Below are positions 48,691 through 60,466 of a DNA stretch of 64,000 nucleotides, piece by piece. The notes beneath the pieces were generated by a model. That model was not told the origin of the DNA. It searched no databases and saw nothing but the letters and a program-made list of their open reading frames with translations. Every line of letters starts with the position of its first letter. Within the stretch, counting starts at the first letter, position 1. Position numbers and translations under genes: made by a program. The DNA lies in contig CM036243.1 of the NCBI GenBank assembly GCA_020698575.1, forward strand, positions 16,359,903 to 16,423,902, in the 5' to 3' direction. This DNA comes from Bostrychus sinensis (Eukaryota > Chordata > Actinopteri > Gobiiformes > Eleotridae).

Positions 48691-50194
48691 TACTGTTTTT
48701 CAATTATCTGTACCTGGCAATACTTTTCTTAAACATCATACTGACTTTCTTCTTCGGAACAACTGCTTTGATGATTTTCAGTCAGGTTTTAGGCCCCATC
48801 ACAGCACTGAGACTGCTCTTATCAAGCTGACTAATGACATCCGCCTGAACACTGATACAGGCAAAGTCTCTGTCTTAGTTCTGCTGGATCTGAGTGCTGC
48901 TTTTGATACAGTTGACCATGTGATCCTCTTACAAAGATTAGAGGACTGGGTAGGTATTTCTGGTACTGCCCTAAAATGGTGTAAGTCCTACCTTGAAGAC
49001 AGGAAGTACTTTGTTGAAATCGGTAACTGTGTTTCAGACCAAATGGCCCTGACCTGTGGAGTGCCCCAGGGGTCCATCCTGGGACCTCTTTTGTTCAATC
49101 TTTTCATGCCCCCTTTAGGCGACTTAATAAGCAGCAATAACATATCCTACCACAATTATGCAGATGACACTCAGATTTACATCTCACTGACAGCTGGTGA
49201 ATATGGACCTGTGGATTCACTCTGTTACTGCATCCAACAGATCAATGAGTGGATGAGAAACAACTTTCTCCAGCTAAACACAGACAAGACTGAAATAATC
49301 ATCTTTGGCCCGCAGAAACAAAGACAAGGTGTCTGTAGTCACCTCGAGTCTCTTTCACTAAAACCTACAAGTCAGGTTAGAAATCTCGGGGTAATCATGG
49401 ACTCTGACTTGAACTTCAGCAGTCACATTAAATCTATAACATCATCAGCATTTTACCATCTCAAAAACATTGCCAGAATCAAAGGTATACTGTCTAAACC
49501 AGACCTAGAGAGACTTATTCATGCGTTCATCTCCAGCAGGTTAGACTACTGTAACGGTCTGCTCACTGGACTCACTAAGCGAGCAGTAAGACAGCTGCAG
49601 GACATCCAGAACGCTGCTGCTCGGGTCCTGACTAAAACCAGGAAGTACAACCATATTAGTCCTGTCCTCAGGTCTCTGCATTGGCTTCCTGTTGCTCAGA
49701 GAATAGACTTTAAAACAGCTCTGCTTGTGTACAAGTCTCTCCATGGCTTAGCACCAAAGTACATCTCTGACATGTTGGTCCCATATGAACCATCTCAGAC
49801 TGTGAGAACCTCAGGGACAGGTCTTCTGCTGGTGCCCAGAGTCCGGACTAAACTCGGTGAAGCAGCGTTTCAGTTTTATGCAGCTAAACTCTGGAACAGT
49901 CTCCCTGACGATGTTAGACAGACCTCTACCCTGAAAATGTTAAAGTCCAGACTTAAAACTGTTCTTTTTAGCTGTGCATATGCCAACTGAAAGTGTTTTA
50001 TCTGCACTCTTCTCTTTTAATTTAATTTTAAATTCTTAATTCTTAATTATACTCTTTAAATTTGATTTTAATGTTTTAATTGTGTTTTGTACTTTTAAAT
50101 TTGCCTTTTTTTTTTTCTGTAAAGCACTTTGAATTGCTCTGTGTATGAATTGTGCTATACAAATAAACTTGCCTTGCCTTGCCTTGCCTTGCCA
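48691..50194 (+). mobile_element. L2/Maui-type LINE, 5'-truncated, with uninterrupted RT frame
   Basis: An open frame to 49990 (438 codons from its first ATG at 48674, just before the element's apparent start) covers much of the reverse transcriptase: FQSGFRPHHSTETAL, VLLDLSAAFDTVDH, GVPQGSILGPLLFN, NYADDTQIYIS (catalytic YADD intact), then LGVIMDSDLNFSSHI and a C-terminal LHWLPVAQRI...LWNSLPDDVR part typical of L2 elements. The endonuclease and the first RT motifs are missing, so it cannot move by itself. The 3' tail has AAGCACTTTGAATTGCTCTG, AATAAACTTG and a (CTTGC)n repeat at about 50169-50194, as in L2 tails. No promoter is visible. Confidence 0.93.
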
Positions 50195-51668
50195 TGTACA
50201 CTGCTATACTTCTCCAAATCAATACTCACCATACCACTTTCAGAGGCCTTTGAACTGCAGGCCTTTACCTATACATTCATGTGGTATTCGATCTCTAACA
50301 CAATACTCTGTAAACTGTAATGTCGTATATCTAGGCAGTTTATTTTTGCTACAAACCCATTAGCCATCGTATTTCACTGGTACTCCTATCAGTATAACAT
50401 ACTAGTATCGGCATGTATTCAGTGGATACATTACAATTAGTCTCTATGCAGCTGTATGCCATTGATAATGTAACATAAACAAATCCTAATTCAAAATCAG
50501 AAGTATAATAGGCTTGGTGAAAGAGATTTTAACAACACAAACAGAGCTGTCGTATTCAAATATTGACAACATGAGTGTGCAAAAACAACACAAATGACCA
50601 CTAATGCTCCTATTTGCTGTGTCTTTCTTACATATTTATCTGCTTGTTTGCCGCTGGTAAAATTGCTGAAGCATGAATTTTGAAGCTGCACACAACAGGA
50701 GATAATACACATACTGAATTATTGATAGAAATGAAAACAACTCTTTTTTTTCTTTTTAGCCTTTCCCTGTTGTGAGCAGCTCTCTCTAGCTTTCTTGTCA
50801 CTAAAACCCATTTGGTGGTTTAACAGCTCTCTTTTAACAACTCCACAACTGGTCTCTACGGGTTTGGCAAATACACACCTAAGTGCAGAGTTTCTATTCT
50901 TAGTGTAAGTCAGGTGTATGTTGTAGGTAGAGGACACCAAAAGTGCTTGCACTGCAATTCATCGCACTCTCTTGCACCAATCTCTGTTTCACTGAAGCTC
51001 TTCCTGCCATTTCCGCATTTGAAGCTTTCTAGATCAAACCATCAAAACAACCCATAAATATGTCTTCCCCCTTGTGCTGCAGTGCCCTCTTTTCCTGGTC
51101 CCTTGCTTCCTAAATGGAGATAGTGTGTTGGAACGGAAGAGGAAATGGAAAATACAAGAGAGAGAAAGTCAGTGAGCATTTATGGCCAAATAAAGAGCAT
51201 GTCTTAATAATTCAGTCTGCCCTACAGCCACCATCCAATCACAGCCCATCGCTTCCATAAAAGTGAAATGAGAGAGACAGCTGATGTCTGTGCCGACTGC
51301 TGACCTACAGTCTAGTCATAAATTATTGTATGCAGTTCTTAAAAGCACTAACAATTACTGTCAAATGAGTGAACACTAATTGAGCAGCTAATGAGTGTTT
51401 TTTTCCCCATGTACTGAAAATTGGATATGATGTAATTTGTTGGATAGGAGTGGACTTGGTAGTTTATGTTTTTAGCAGTGCCTGCTCTGTGATGACCAAA
51501 AATATTTTTTATCATTTATGTTCAATTTTACAATTGTGCTCCTTGGTTTACTTTACTTCTGCTTTCAAAATTAAACCACACAACAGACAAGACCATACTG
51601 TGGACACCAGACATAAGTCATTAGCCTATAAAGCAATGCTACTGTACTGTATAATGTAACCATTTAAA
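50195..51668. other. Gene-free intergenic sequence
   Basis: About 1.5 kb of AT-rich sequence. No gene, RNA or transposon recognised. Confidence 0.45.
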
Positions 51669-51991
51669 TGGAGCTCAACAGTGACCACCCATCCTGTGGT
51701 TCCGGAAGTAAATTTCCCATTCATTTTTCCCCATGGCTTTTTGTATATTAAGAGTTTAATAAAACTTGAATAAAAGGTTCACAAGGACTAATCAGCTAAG
51801 TGGTAAATCATGACAATAACACAATTCATTTTGTGTCAAAAAGATTATCTAAAACTTGAAAAACCTGCAAAGTGTATTTGTAATAGTAGGAATAATTTTA
51901 TGGTTGTGAGTTACCCCATTTCTGATTAGCCTCCCTCGAGCCGTTGAATTTTACTTCCAGAACCACAGGATGGGCAGTCACTGTTGAACTC
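51669..51991. mobile_element. MITE copy B (GAGCTCAACAGTGACC family)
   Basis: About 320 bp with clear terminal inverted repeats of about 35 bp: GAGCTCAACAGTGACCACCC and CATCCTGTGGTTCC at the left, GGAACCACAGGATGGG-like (CCAGAACCACAGGATGGGC) and CAGTCACTGTTGAACTC at the right. It shares its ends and parts of its inside with 43313-43665. Non-coding. Confidence 0.75.
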
Positions 51992-52864
51992 TATAACCAT
52001 GGTGGTTATGCTGTGACCAGTGTTGGTTTGTTTGTTTTTCTGTCTGTTAACAAGACAACTCAAAAAGTAAGATTTTACAGAAAGATCTAGGTCAGTAATT
52101 GGCCAATAAAGAAAATAATATTTGTTTGATGTGGATCCAGCTCACTGTTTGGATCAAGGATTCTGTACTATTGCCAGATAGGGTCAGATAGGGGATACTA
52201 ACTTGGGCCACAAGGGGTCAGTAAAGTTGTGGTTCAATAGATTAAGCATTGCGAGACAGGACCAATAAACAGGTTCTAGTTTTCTCTCAAATATTTAGAA
52301 TTTTTAGCCTCCTCTGAGCAGCACAAACTTTATTAAATGATAAGTTTGAATTAAATGCAGATGATGCTACCAAACAGCCTCCAGACTTGCACTACTTTAA
52401 ATTCATGTCTCAACCCAATGTTAAACCTAATCTTATGTGTACCCGAGTCAGGACAGGAACCAATTTGTGCTGAATGGTGCAAACAGCTGAGGGCATCCAC
52501 TTTATCAGCAAAGACACAGGACATTCTCAGTCAGCTTGTGTGAGTGCACCGTTTACCCCGGGTGTCATACACGTGTCTACAGAGCCTCTACACTGATTCT
52601 CCTCCCACGTGGCACTCTAGCTGTCTCTTCTCAGCTTGGCCATTGGTCAGTAAGAGGAAGGTCACCTTATACCTCTCCAGTCATTGATCTGTAAACTGAT
52701 GAGGCGGCAGAGAGGAGATGAGAACAAGTATGGACAGAGGGAGAAATTGAATGACAGAGGTGAAAGCAGAGAATTTAAAGCTGCTCGATAAAATAGAATA
52801 GTAGCGGCAATTAGAGATGGAATCAGTCTGTGAATGTGACAAGGGAGACTGGATGTGACAATTA

Positions 52865-53165
52865 AGTCACAGTAATTAGTCAAGCGGTCGACGTCCAGTC
52901 AATTATGGTTCAATTCCTCATGATGCTTGTGTTTAACATTTAACATTTAACATGAGGCTTTTGTGTTTGGTTTTAGAGCTTTACATTTGGCTTTTCCTTT
53001 CCAGGATTGCCACAGGAAATCATCTGCCTCCAAGTGTGCAGTGATTTGCATATTGATTTACACTGGATGCCCTGCCCTTCCTAATGCCACTCTCTCCATT
53101 TATCAAGGTTTGGGATTGGCACAAAGAGTACATTGGATTCTGACTCTTTGGGCCGAGATTGTGGT
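52865..53165 (+). mobile_element. Decayed tRNA-derived SINE
   Basis: A degenerate B-box-like GGTTCAATTCC near 52909 is followed by AAATCATCTGCCTCCAAG, GTGATTTGCATA, ACTGGATGCCCTGCCCTTCC and GGGATTGGCACAAAG. These are blocks of a SINE body common in fish. The AAATCATCTGC block recurs near 62139 and, weakly, near 32479. Confidence 0.55.
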
Positions 53166-53169
53166 TGGA

Positions 53170-54100
53170 TTCTGTGTTCTGAAAAAATAGGAAATGGCTG
53201 TACATGCTGCACCACACATCTTTCTATGAAAACATGTGACTAATCTTTTAGAAGACTGTTGATGTACATCTCTATAAATACCAAATTCATATACATAGAA
53301 CCACTCATGCATGTAGCAAACAAATCTATAACTCCAGCCAAAAGCCAGGGGCAGAATGTTCTTACACATACTTTTCTTAGAGCATTAAGAAAGTCATTTA
53401 GGGTTTAGGTGGAACTGCAGCACTAATCACTGCAATCCCATGACACCACTGATTGGACCGTGTAATGAGTCCGTTTATTCAAAGCTTGTACTACTTGAGT
53501 TTTTTAAGACTTGTACAGCTTTGGTACTGTAGAATGGCCTGATTTTATTGCTATGTGATATGAAGTGGAAATGTTATAGACAGTCGTCCTTGAGAGGTAA
53601 TAAAGCAACAAGATTGACCAATTTATTTAGTGCTTCCGTTTAACAGCAGACATGAATGTAGCTTATAGCAATTAAACATGACTCTAGTATTGTAGTCTGT
53701 TTTATTGCTTATGATTTAATCCACTGTGAATCTTTATAGCGATACGCTCCTTTTTCCTTTCAGCCCAATAAAATTTAACAGTGTGAAATGTGGCCAATAA
53801 AGTGGTGTAAGAGTAAAGGCTTTGTGTTAAGTCATATCAACAGAGCTCTAGACACATCTCTTTCCCAGCAAGTGCCTCCTGTTCCCATCTGAGGTGAAAA
53901 TTGCTGCAATAGGAGTACATTGATTTTTCCTCATGTTAAAAAGCTTTATTGACATGGCATTTTCTTGCCATAAAGGTTAGAGCAGAAAAAAGGGAGGAGG
54001 TGAAGCATAAGTGGACTAAACTGAAAGTACTGTAGACCTGACTTTAGTGCAGGTTCTAAGTCATTCAGGAGAAATCAGTAAAAAAGGTTTAAAAAGAAAT
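53170..54100. other. Gene-free intergenic sequence
   Basis: AT-rich spacer; nothing recognised. Confidence 0.4.
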
Positions 54101-55713
54101 GTCATCTGGACATAGTTTGTTTTCAGAAGATGTTTCGTCATGTCAACCCTGAGACTAAGCCCTTTCTAAAGACAGCTTCTGTGTGAGTAGAAGCTTATAG
54201 ACCCTCCCTGTGAGGGAGTGGTCCTACTGAGATTCAGGGCAATCAGCAGCTGAAATGCCTGGTCTGGAGTCAGGGGAGAGTCGTTACCAACCTGTGACAA
54301 ATTTGCATATTATGCCTCTAATGTTGATGGTCTGTTGTTAGAGTGAAATCTTAGATTTGGCAAAGGACAAATTAGCGTATGCACGGGCTTTGAGGGCTTA
54401 GCGGACATGCTTTCCTTCCTCTTCCCTTCTGCACTTGTGTTCTTGTTTCTTTTCTTGTTTTTCACAGACAACCCATTGAATGGTTCCGTGTTCAGGCAGT
54501 TCTCTTTGCCATCCTCTCGGGTGAAATTGATATTTCTGTCCATAGCACTGATGTGTCCTGTGAAGGCTTCCACTTCTTGGGTTTAGATTTTAACCCAGGT
54601 GTCATCCACATATCTAAACCAGTGGCTGGGGGTAGTGCCTGGGAATGATTCAAGAGCTCTGCTCTTCCTCCTTGTACAAATTAGCCACAAATGGGGAGAC
54701 CATTGCCCAGCCATGTATCTATCTGTATAAGTTTCCTCTGAACTAAAAATGTGGTCTTGAAACAGGCCTCCAGTAGTTGGCAGATGTGGTCCAGAGTTAG
54801 GCTGGTCCTGTCCTGTAGTGATGAGTCCTGTGGTGAGAATGCATGTAAAAAGAGGAGTGACATACTGCTGTCTCATCAGGTACAACTCGGGTCTGATTTT
54901 ACTGGCAAAGTCCTGTGAGTAAATGATGTGGTGTGTTACCTACCAGTGGAGTTAGGATAACCAGACCTGGAGGTCTGGAAATGTTAAATGTTATGGAGTC
55001 TATGCTACTGACAATAAGACGTAAAGGAGTGCCTTCTTTATGTATTTTGGGGAAGCATAAATGCAGAGGATGGTTTCCCCTGGATATAGTCTGTAATAGG
55101 GGTGCACGGTGGCAGAGCGGTTAGCGTTCTCGCCTCCCAGCAAGGAGGTCGTGGGTTCGAGCCCCGGGCGGACCAATACACACCATCACATGAACTCTCT
55201 GGGTGGAGTCTGCATGTCCTCCCCGTGTTACCGTGGGTTCTCTCCGGGTTCTCCGGCTTCCTCCCACCGTCCAAAGACATGCATGTGTTAGGTCAATTGG
55301 TGACTCTAAATTGACCCTAGTGGATGAATGTGAGAGTGAATGGTTGTCTGTCTGTGTTCGTCTCTGTGTTAGCCCTGCGACAAGCTGGCCCCTGTCCAGG
55401 GTGTACCCCGCCTACGGCCCAAAGTTACTGGGATAGGCTCCAGTCACCCGCGACCCCTAACGGGAATAAGCAGTAGAAAATGAATGAATGAATGAATAGT
55501 CTGTAATGCAGATGACAATTAATAACTTGGTGCTTCTTCTTGTAGGCACTGGTCGGGTCTCTTCTCAGTGTGTGGTAGGTGGCGTTGTCACTGAGCAGGC
55601 TGGTCATTTTGTCCTCATAGTCTGCAGTAATAAAAAAACTGTGCATCTACTTTTAGAAGTTTTAAGAAATTACAGTTCTTTGGATGAGGGGACAAAACTA
55701 TGTCCAGATGACA
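54101..55713 (-). mobile_element. Penelope-like retroelement, degenerate, split by a SINE
   Basis: On the minus strand, reverse-transcriptase pieces come in order: ADYEDKMTSLLSDNATYH (about 55625), then after the SINE PKIHKEGTPLRLIVSSID (about 55045), a block with FSSEETYTD (about 54740), HWFRYVDDTWVKI with catalytic YVDD (about 54600), and FTGHISAMDRNINFTRED (about 54545). This arrangement is Penelope-like. The GIY-YIG endonuclease expected after the RT is not found; the RT is followed almost directly by a terminal segment with GACGAAACATCTTCTG. The two ends carry GTCATCTGGACATAGTTT in inverted orientation (54101ff and about 55695-55712). Stops and frameshifts make it inactive. Confidence 0.82.
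55098..55495 (+). mobile_element. tRNA-derived SINE inserted in the Penelope-like element
   Basis: A-box-like TGGCAGAGCGGTTAGC and B box GGTTCGAGCCC lie in the first 75 bp, as expected for RNA polymerase III. A fish SINE body follows (TGGAGTCTGCATGTCCTCCC, CTCCGGCTTCCTCCCAC, GGCTCCAGTCACCCGCGACC), then a (GAAT)n tail. A perfect 12-bp target duplication, ATAGTCTGTAAT, flanks it at 55086-55097 and 55496-55507. The good preservation suggests a fairly recent insertion. Confidence 0.92.
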
Positions 55714-55734
55714 AGATTAACCTGTAGACCATCA

Positions 55735-56130
55735 ACTAAATTGTCCGCTTTCACTACATCCATAAATCTTCTTTGGTATTCCTCTGTACACATCCAAACC
55801 ATTTCAATCTGGCCTGTCTGATTTTACCTCCAAAACATCTAACATCATTCCTAATGCTATCCATGCTTGTCATTCCCAAACAGAACCTCAACATCTTAAG
55901 ATCTGCTGCCTCAAGCTCTGCCTCCTGTCTTTTCCTCAGCGCTATTGTCTCTAAACCATATATTAATAATTATAATAATAATATTTATTTGTATAGCACC
56001 TTTCTTAACATTGTTACAAAGTGCTTTACAGTGCAAAATACATAAAAAACCCATAACAGACCCTTCAAGTAAAAATACAATAAAAAGATAATATGACATC
56101 GCTGGTCTTACCACTGCCTTGTACACGTTT
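55735..56130 (-). mobile_element. RTE-type LINE 3' fragment
   Basis: Reading from 56130 downward, NVYKAVVRPAMS is followed, after an inserted segment, by YGLETIALRKRQEAELEAA, KMLRFCLGMTSMDSIRNDV and LKWFGCVQRNTKEDLWM. This is the C-terminal region of RTE-family LINEs. It is disrupted and inactive, and is itself split at 55963-56091. Confidence 0.75.
55963..56091 (-). mobile_element. Short L2-like 3' tail inserted in the RTE fragment
   Basis: In antisense it reads AAAGCACTTTGTAACAATGT-like sequence ending in GGTGCTATACAAATAAATAT, close to the 3' tail of the L2 element at 50.1 kb. RTE coding sequence continues on both sides, joined at an ATAT that may be the target duplication. Confidence 0.6.
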
Positions 56131-56734
56131 CTTTCAATTTGCTTTTATCATACATCACAGCAAATGTTTTCTCCATGACCATGTAAGTAATGAAAATCTT
56201 GCGCCTTCTTTATCTCTGCTCCCACCTCTACAAACAAAATCCCATTTTCAAGTTTACGCAGACAGTGAGCAAAAATTAGACATTTACCATGATGATGGTG
56301 GTAACCTTTATTACTGCTAAAGATTCATACTTATAATGCTAATCTCTTTATAAAGTGTTATAAAGAGGCACAGTGGCTTCATCAGAGAGCCAAACACTGC
56401 CTCTGCTGACGCAGCGTTGCATCAACCTCTTCAAACCTACTCTCCTGCTTGCCCTGTTTTGTATATGCTTAATACTGATAAATCATTTGCCACTTTTCTC
56501 TTACTGTCAAATTTATTGTCCACTTTGGTGCTCATAATTGTAAAATGCATTTGACTTAGTCATCAATACACCATTCAAACGCTGAAAGAGACACATCATT
56601 ACAATCTCAGGTATTCTCTTTCTTTTTATTGTGGATGAACGTCTTATGGCAGGCTTTGAATGGAAGTCATTTGCTGTTATTGTTTTTATGTATTGGGGAA
56701 AAATTGCAAACAACTAGAGTTTAGATAGACTTTA

Positions 56735-58075
56735 TTGCAGAATCATGGTCCACAGTACATAAAAAGACAAACAGACAATAGGAAAGAAAAACAAAAACAC
56801 AGCAAAAGACCTCTATCTTTTCAGAAGCCAGTCATTCCAAAGCTGAGATATGTGATGTGTGGCACTATATGCAATGTTAGTCAACAATAAAATAACTATT
56901 TTTTTTAGAATTATTGAATTGATAAATACATTTCTACATTCACTTTCTTAAAACAGCCTGCAATGTGCTGACTTGAGTGGACACAAACACAGCGCTGGTC
57001 CATCTGGGCCTAACAAAAGTCTTAAAGCATCATTGTATGCCATTTTAAGTCTCTGAAGGCTGGCTTTTTTAGTAATTTTCCATATATTTGCACTGTACAG
57101 TGAGGTACAGTACTCCTTTGTTCAGCAGATCATAATTACATGTACAAGTACATCAGATTATTCACCATTGTACCTCCAACCATGCAGCCAGTTCTACACA
57201 GATTTATCTGTTTAGAGAGGTGGGTAATTCATGTAAAAATGAACAAATTAGGGGATAAAATGCACCCTTGTCTGATACATTGCAGATCTGAAATGATGTA
57301 GACCCACCAATGTCCTATGTGACCTGCACAGTCTGGTGGCTACTAATAAGACAGGCATTTAACTATATACAGTATTTAGGCAAACATGCTTGGCACAGTT
57401 TTTAAAATAATTTTAACCCTAACCCTAATCATCAAAGTCCTTAGAGAGGGGCCCCCAACCAGTAGCCAAATGCTTAGTGCATCCTACATAAGCTTATTCA
57501 GTCAAATTTGATTCATCACTTAGCAAACCAACTTGTGTATGTATCCAGTCAAATTCATATGTGCTCACCCCTTTGGTATACAAAATGATTATTTGCCAGT
57601 TAGTTGTAAAACAGTTGAGCTGTTGTCAGGCTTGACGAGTTAGTAGTATGAGATCGGCAGTGAGCATGACCGCAGCCAAGCTAAGGCTAAAAAATTACTA
57701 TTTTCAGAGAAGGGTCATTGACTCAAGGCAATGGAAGACACAGAAGTAAATGATAAGTGCATGTCTGATGTGCACATGCAGGTGACCTAAATATTTTTGT
57801 GGTTTAATGCAAACGGTTTGTAAATGGTAAATGTTAAGGGAAACAACTTTACAGTATTTTTGCAAAAGCAATAGGTCCATAGTTATCTGAGCCTACTTTT
57901 TCTGCATTATCCTTTACTACAGGAACTAAATGAACCTTCATTGTGGAGTCTGGATTAAAACCATGCACAACAAGGGCAGGAAAGTATATAGCAAGAAGAG
58001 GTGCTAACCTCATAGCAAATGTAAGATGTTCAGCAGAGATAAGATCCATACCAACACTAATACAATAGGCAAAAA
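56735..58075 (-). mobile_element. Highly decayed LINE, same family as at 27 kb
   Basis: At 58049-57849 the minus strand reads FPALVVHGFNPDSTMKVHLV and PVVKDNAEKVGSDNYGPIAF, the region entering a non-LTR reverse transcriptase. At about 57110-56940 it reads LQRLKMAYNDALRLLL, matching HKLHVAYNDCLRILM in the 27-kb copy. Sequence between is too decayed to follow. Inactive. Confidence 0.65.
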
Positions 58076-58079
58076 TAAA

Positions 58080-59500
58080 ACTACTTGACTCAAATGACTC
58101 TGTTAGATTTTTCTTTGAGCAAAATAGGTTGCAGTTGTCTTGCTAAAACTGGTTTTATCCATTTTTTAAAATTATTCTGGCAAAAAGAGAGCTGGGCTTC
58201 TAATACAATTATGTAGTGAAATTCACATTTAGTCTTCAATTTTGGGGTTAGGGTTGTAAAACATGTATCTTCTCCCTCCCAGAAAACTTATACTTGAATG
58301 TCAAAAAATATAAAATCTTTTTTATTCAAATAAACACCACACATTTCTCATTCATGTTTAGAAACACTGGAATTTTTAAGCAGGTGCCATTATTCTCTGC
58401 GGTAGCCTGCAGTAGTCAATTTAGTAGCAACAACATGAGTGTCAGAAAGACCTCTTCAGTATCCTTATTATATTTACACAACTGCTAAATGTTTTCCATC
58501 TCAATTAGCATGGTCAACACTTTCTTGTAAGGGTTTTACAGTTTGCAGTAACCTGTAGAGAAATGCTTGACCCTGGGCTCATTATTTTGCAGGAAAAATT
58601 CTGGACCTGAGTACCTGCAGTAATGGCTGTCACTCACCCTCTGCATAGGTGGAGTCTGGGCTAAGTACTAGCAGCAGTAGCTAGCAGAGTGAACACAGGG
58701 TCAGCGGGAAAAAAGATAAACCACATGAGTAGAGTTGTAAGTATGTAAAAAAATCTTCAACTTTAAATAAGTCAGATAATACAAATTTTCAGACTAAACT
58801 GTTCCGTAGCATTTCTAGCATCAGTGAAGAAGAAATAGGAGGCAGAGTGTGTTAAGAGTGAGTTAGGATTAGCCTAAATAGAATCATATAAGGCATTCAA
58901 CTTTGCAACAGTAATTAAAATGCACACAATTAAAAAAGAAAGCTAAACTGAAAATTAGCTGAAGCCACTAAGATGTTTGTCAGCCAAGCAGCCTTAAATC
59001 TGTTGTCACTGTGATTTTATTAAAGCCTACCTAGGTAGCTACTACACAAAGTTTGTCTTTTAGCAATGAGCTAGCCTACATGCTGATATTCTCCATTGGA
59101 GCTTGCTCAATGATAAAAATCAATCAACGCTAACAGCAAACTACAAAAACAGAAACTTCATTGACTCTTATCTACTTAACCTTCATAATGAGATGCTTAT
59201 TGACACTGATGTCTATTTAAATAAAGTCCTAGCTATGGCTACATTATATAATAATCTCTATCCTAATGCCTGAAAAATCCAACTGTGATCTGTGATGCTT
59301 GAAGTGCTGTGTTAATGTTTCTCTTAAAAACTTAAAATCTTTAATCTTATCATAGAGTAGGTTCGGTCCCTAACCCTGTCCATCAGATTGTGAAAAGACG
59401 TGGCAATATTACAATTATTATTACAATATTTAAACAAATCATAAAAAAGTCATTGTATTGAGTTTTAAAAGTCTAAAACTCACATTGCTACAAGGATACA
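58080..59500. other. Gene-free intergenic sequence
   Basis: About 1.4 kb of AT-rich sequence with no gene or transposon that I can recognise. Confidence 0.4.
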
Positions 59501-59504
59501 CCTG

Positions 59505-59835
59505 GTCTAACTGGGACAAAACCAGGACAAAAACAAGACTAAACTAGGACTAGACAAAGACAAAAACAAGACTAAACTAGGACTAGACAAAGACAAAAAC
59601 AAGACTAAACTAGGACTAAACAAACATAATCAGGACCAGCACTAAATCAGGCCTAAACCAGCTCTAAATCAGGACTAAACCAAGTCCAAAACCAGGACAA
59701 AACCAGGCCTAAACCAAGACAAAACCAGGCCTAAACCAGGACTAGACCAGGTTTAAACCACAACTAAGCAAGGATTAAATAATGAATAAACTAGATCTAC
59801 AGCAGGACTAAACAAGGATTAACCCAGTACTGAAC
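59505..59835. repeat. Minisatellite of ACCAGGACTAAA-like units
   Basis: A degenerate unit of 10-12 bp (consensus near ACCAGGACTAAA) repeats for about 330 bp. In its first part a 33-bp higher-order unit starting AAGACTAAACTAGGACTAG is repeated exactly twice with the start of a third copy (from about 59535). The plus strand is very poor in T. Confidence 0.9.
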
Positions 59836-60466
59836 TCAACCGAACATGGACCTCAGTATTTCTAAAATTCTGTGTTCAGCCCTGCTCCTGAACTGTCATA
59901 ATGTCACAGGTAATGCACAGTGGGTAATATTAATCATTATCACCACATCATTAGGCCATGAGGAATGGTTAAATGCTGATAAAGACTTGTCATTTTATAC
60001 TCTCTCACATATCCATAGTCAGCTATTTTGATGGGAGCATTAAATTGATGGATGTGTATGTTCTGCACTTACAAATGCTTCACCGGCAGAGTACGAGTCA
60101 ACAAATTACTTTGTAGATAGATTTTTAAAAATTAAGCAGTCTAAATGTATTCCAACTCCCAGCAGACATTTGCTATAAACAAGACAAAATGTTGAAAAGT
60201 TCTGCAGACTCAGCTCATTACCGACAAAGTTTGGAGCCAAACTGTGGTCATGGGAAAAAGTTTTAGGAGTTCATCTTGTACCAGAGCAAAGGCTGTGATC
60301 ATTAAAATCACATTATCTTTAGGCGAGTACTAAATTTCCAGCTCCAACTAAACTATACACTGTACGTCAAATACATATAACATTATTGTCACTGACAGAA
60401 AAAGCCAAAAGCATTTATTATATACCATAACATCTGCATTTGAGCTAGCCTATTGCTAATTAATTA

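Noticed and set aside
48674..49990. 438-residue open frame as a host gene
   Set aside because: It is a reverse transcriptase of an L2-type LINE with a typical L2 3' tail, so it is listed as a mobile element.
57412..57432. CCCTAA-type telomere-like repeat (also near 768 and 58243)
   Set aside because: Only two to three units each; too short to indicate an interstitial telomere.
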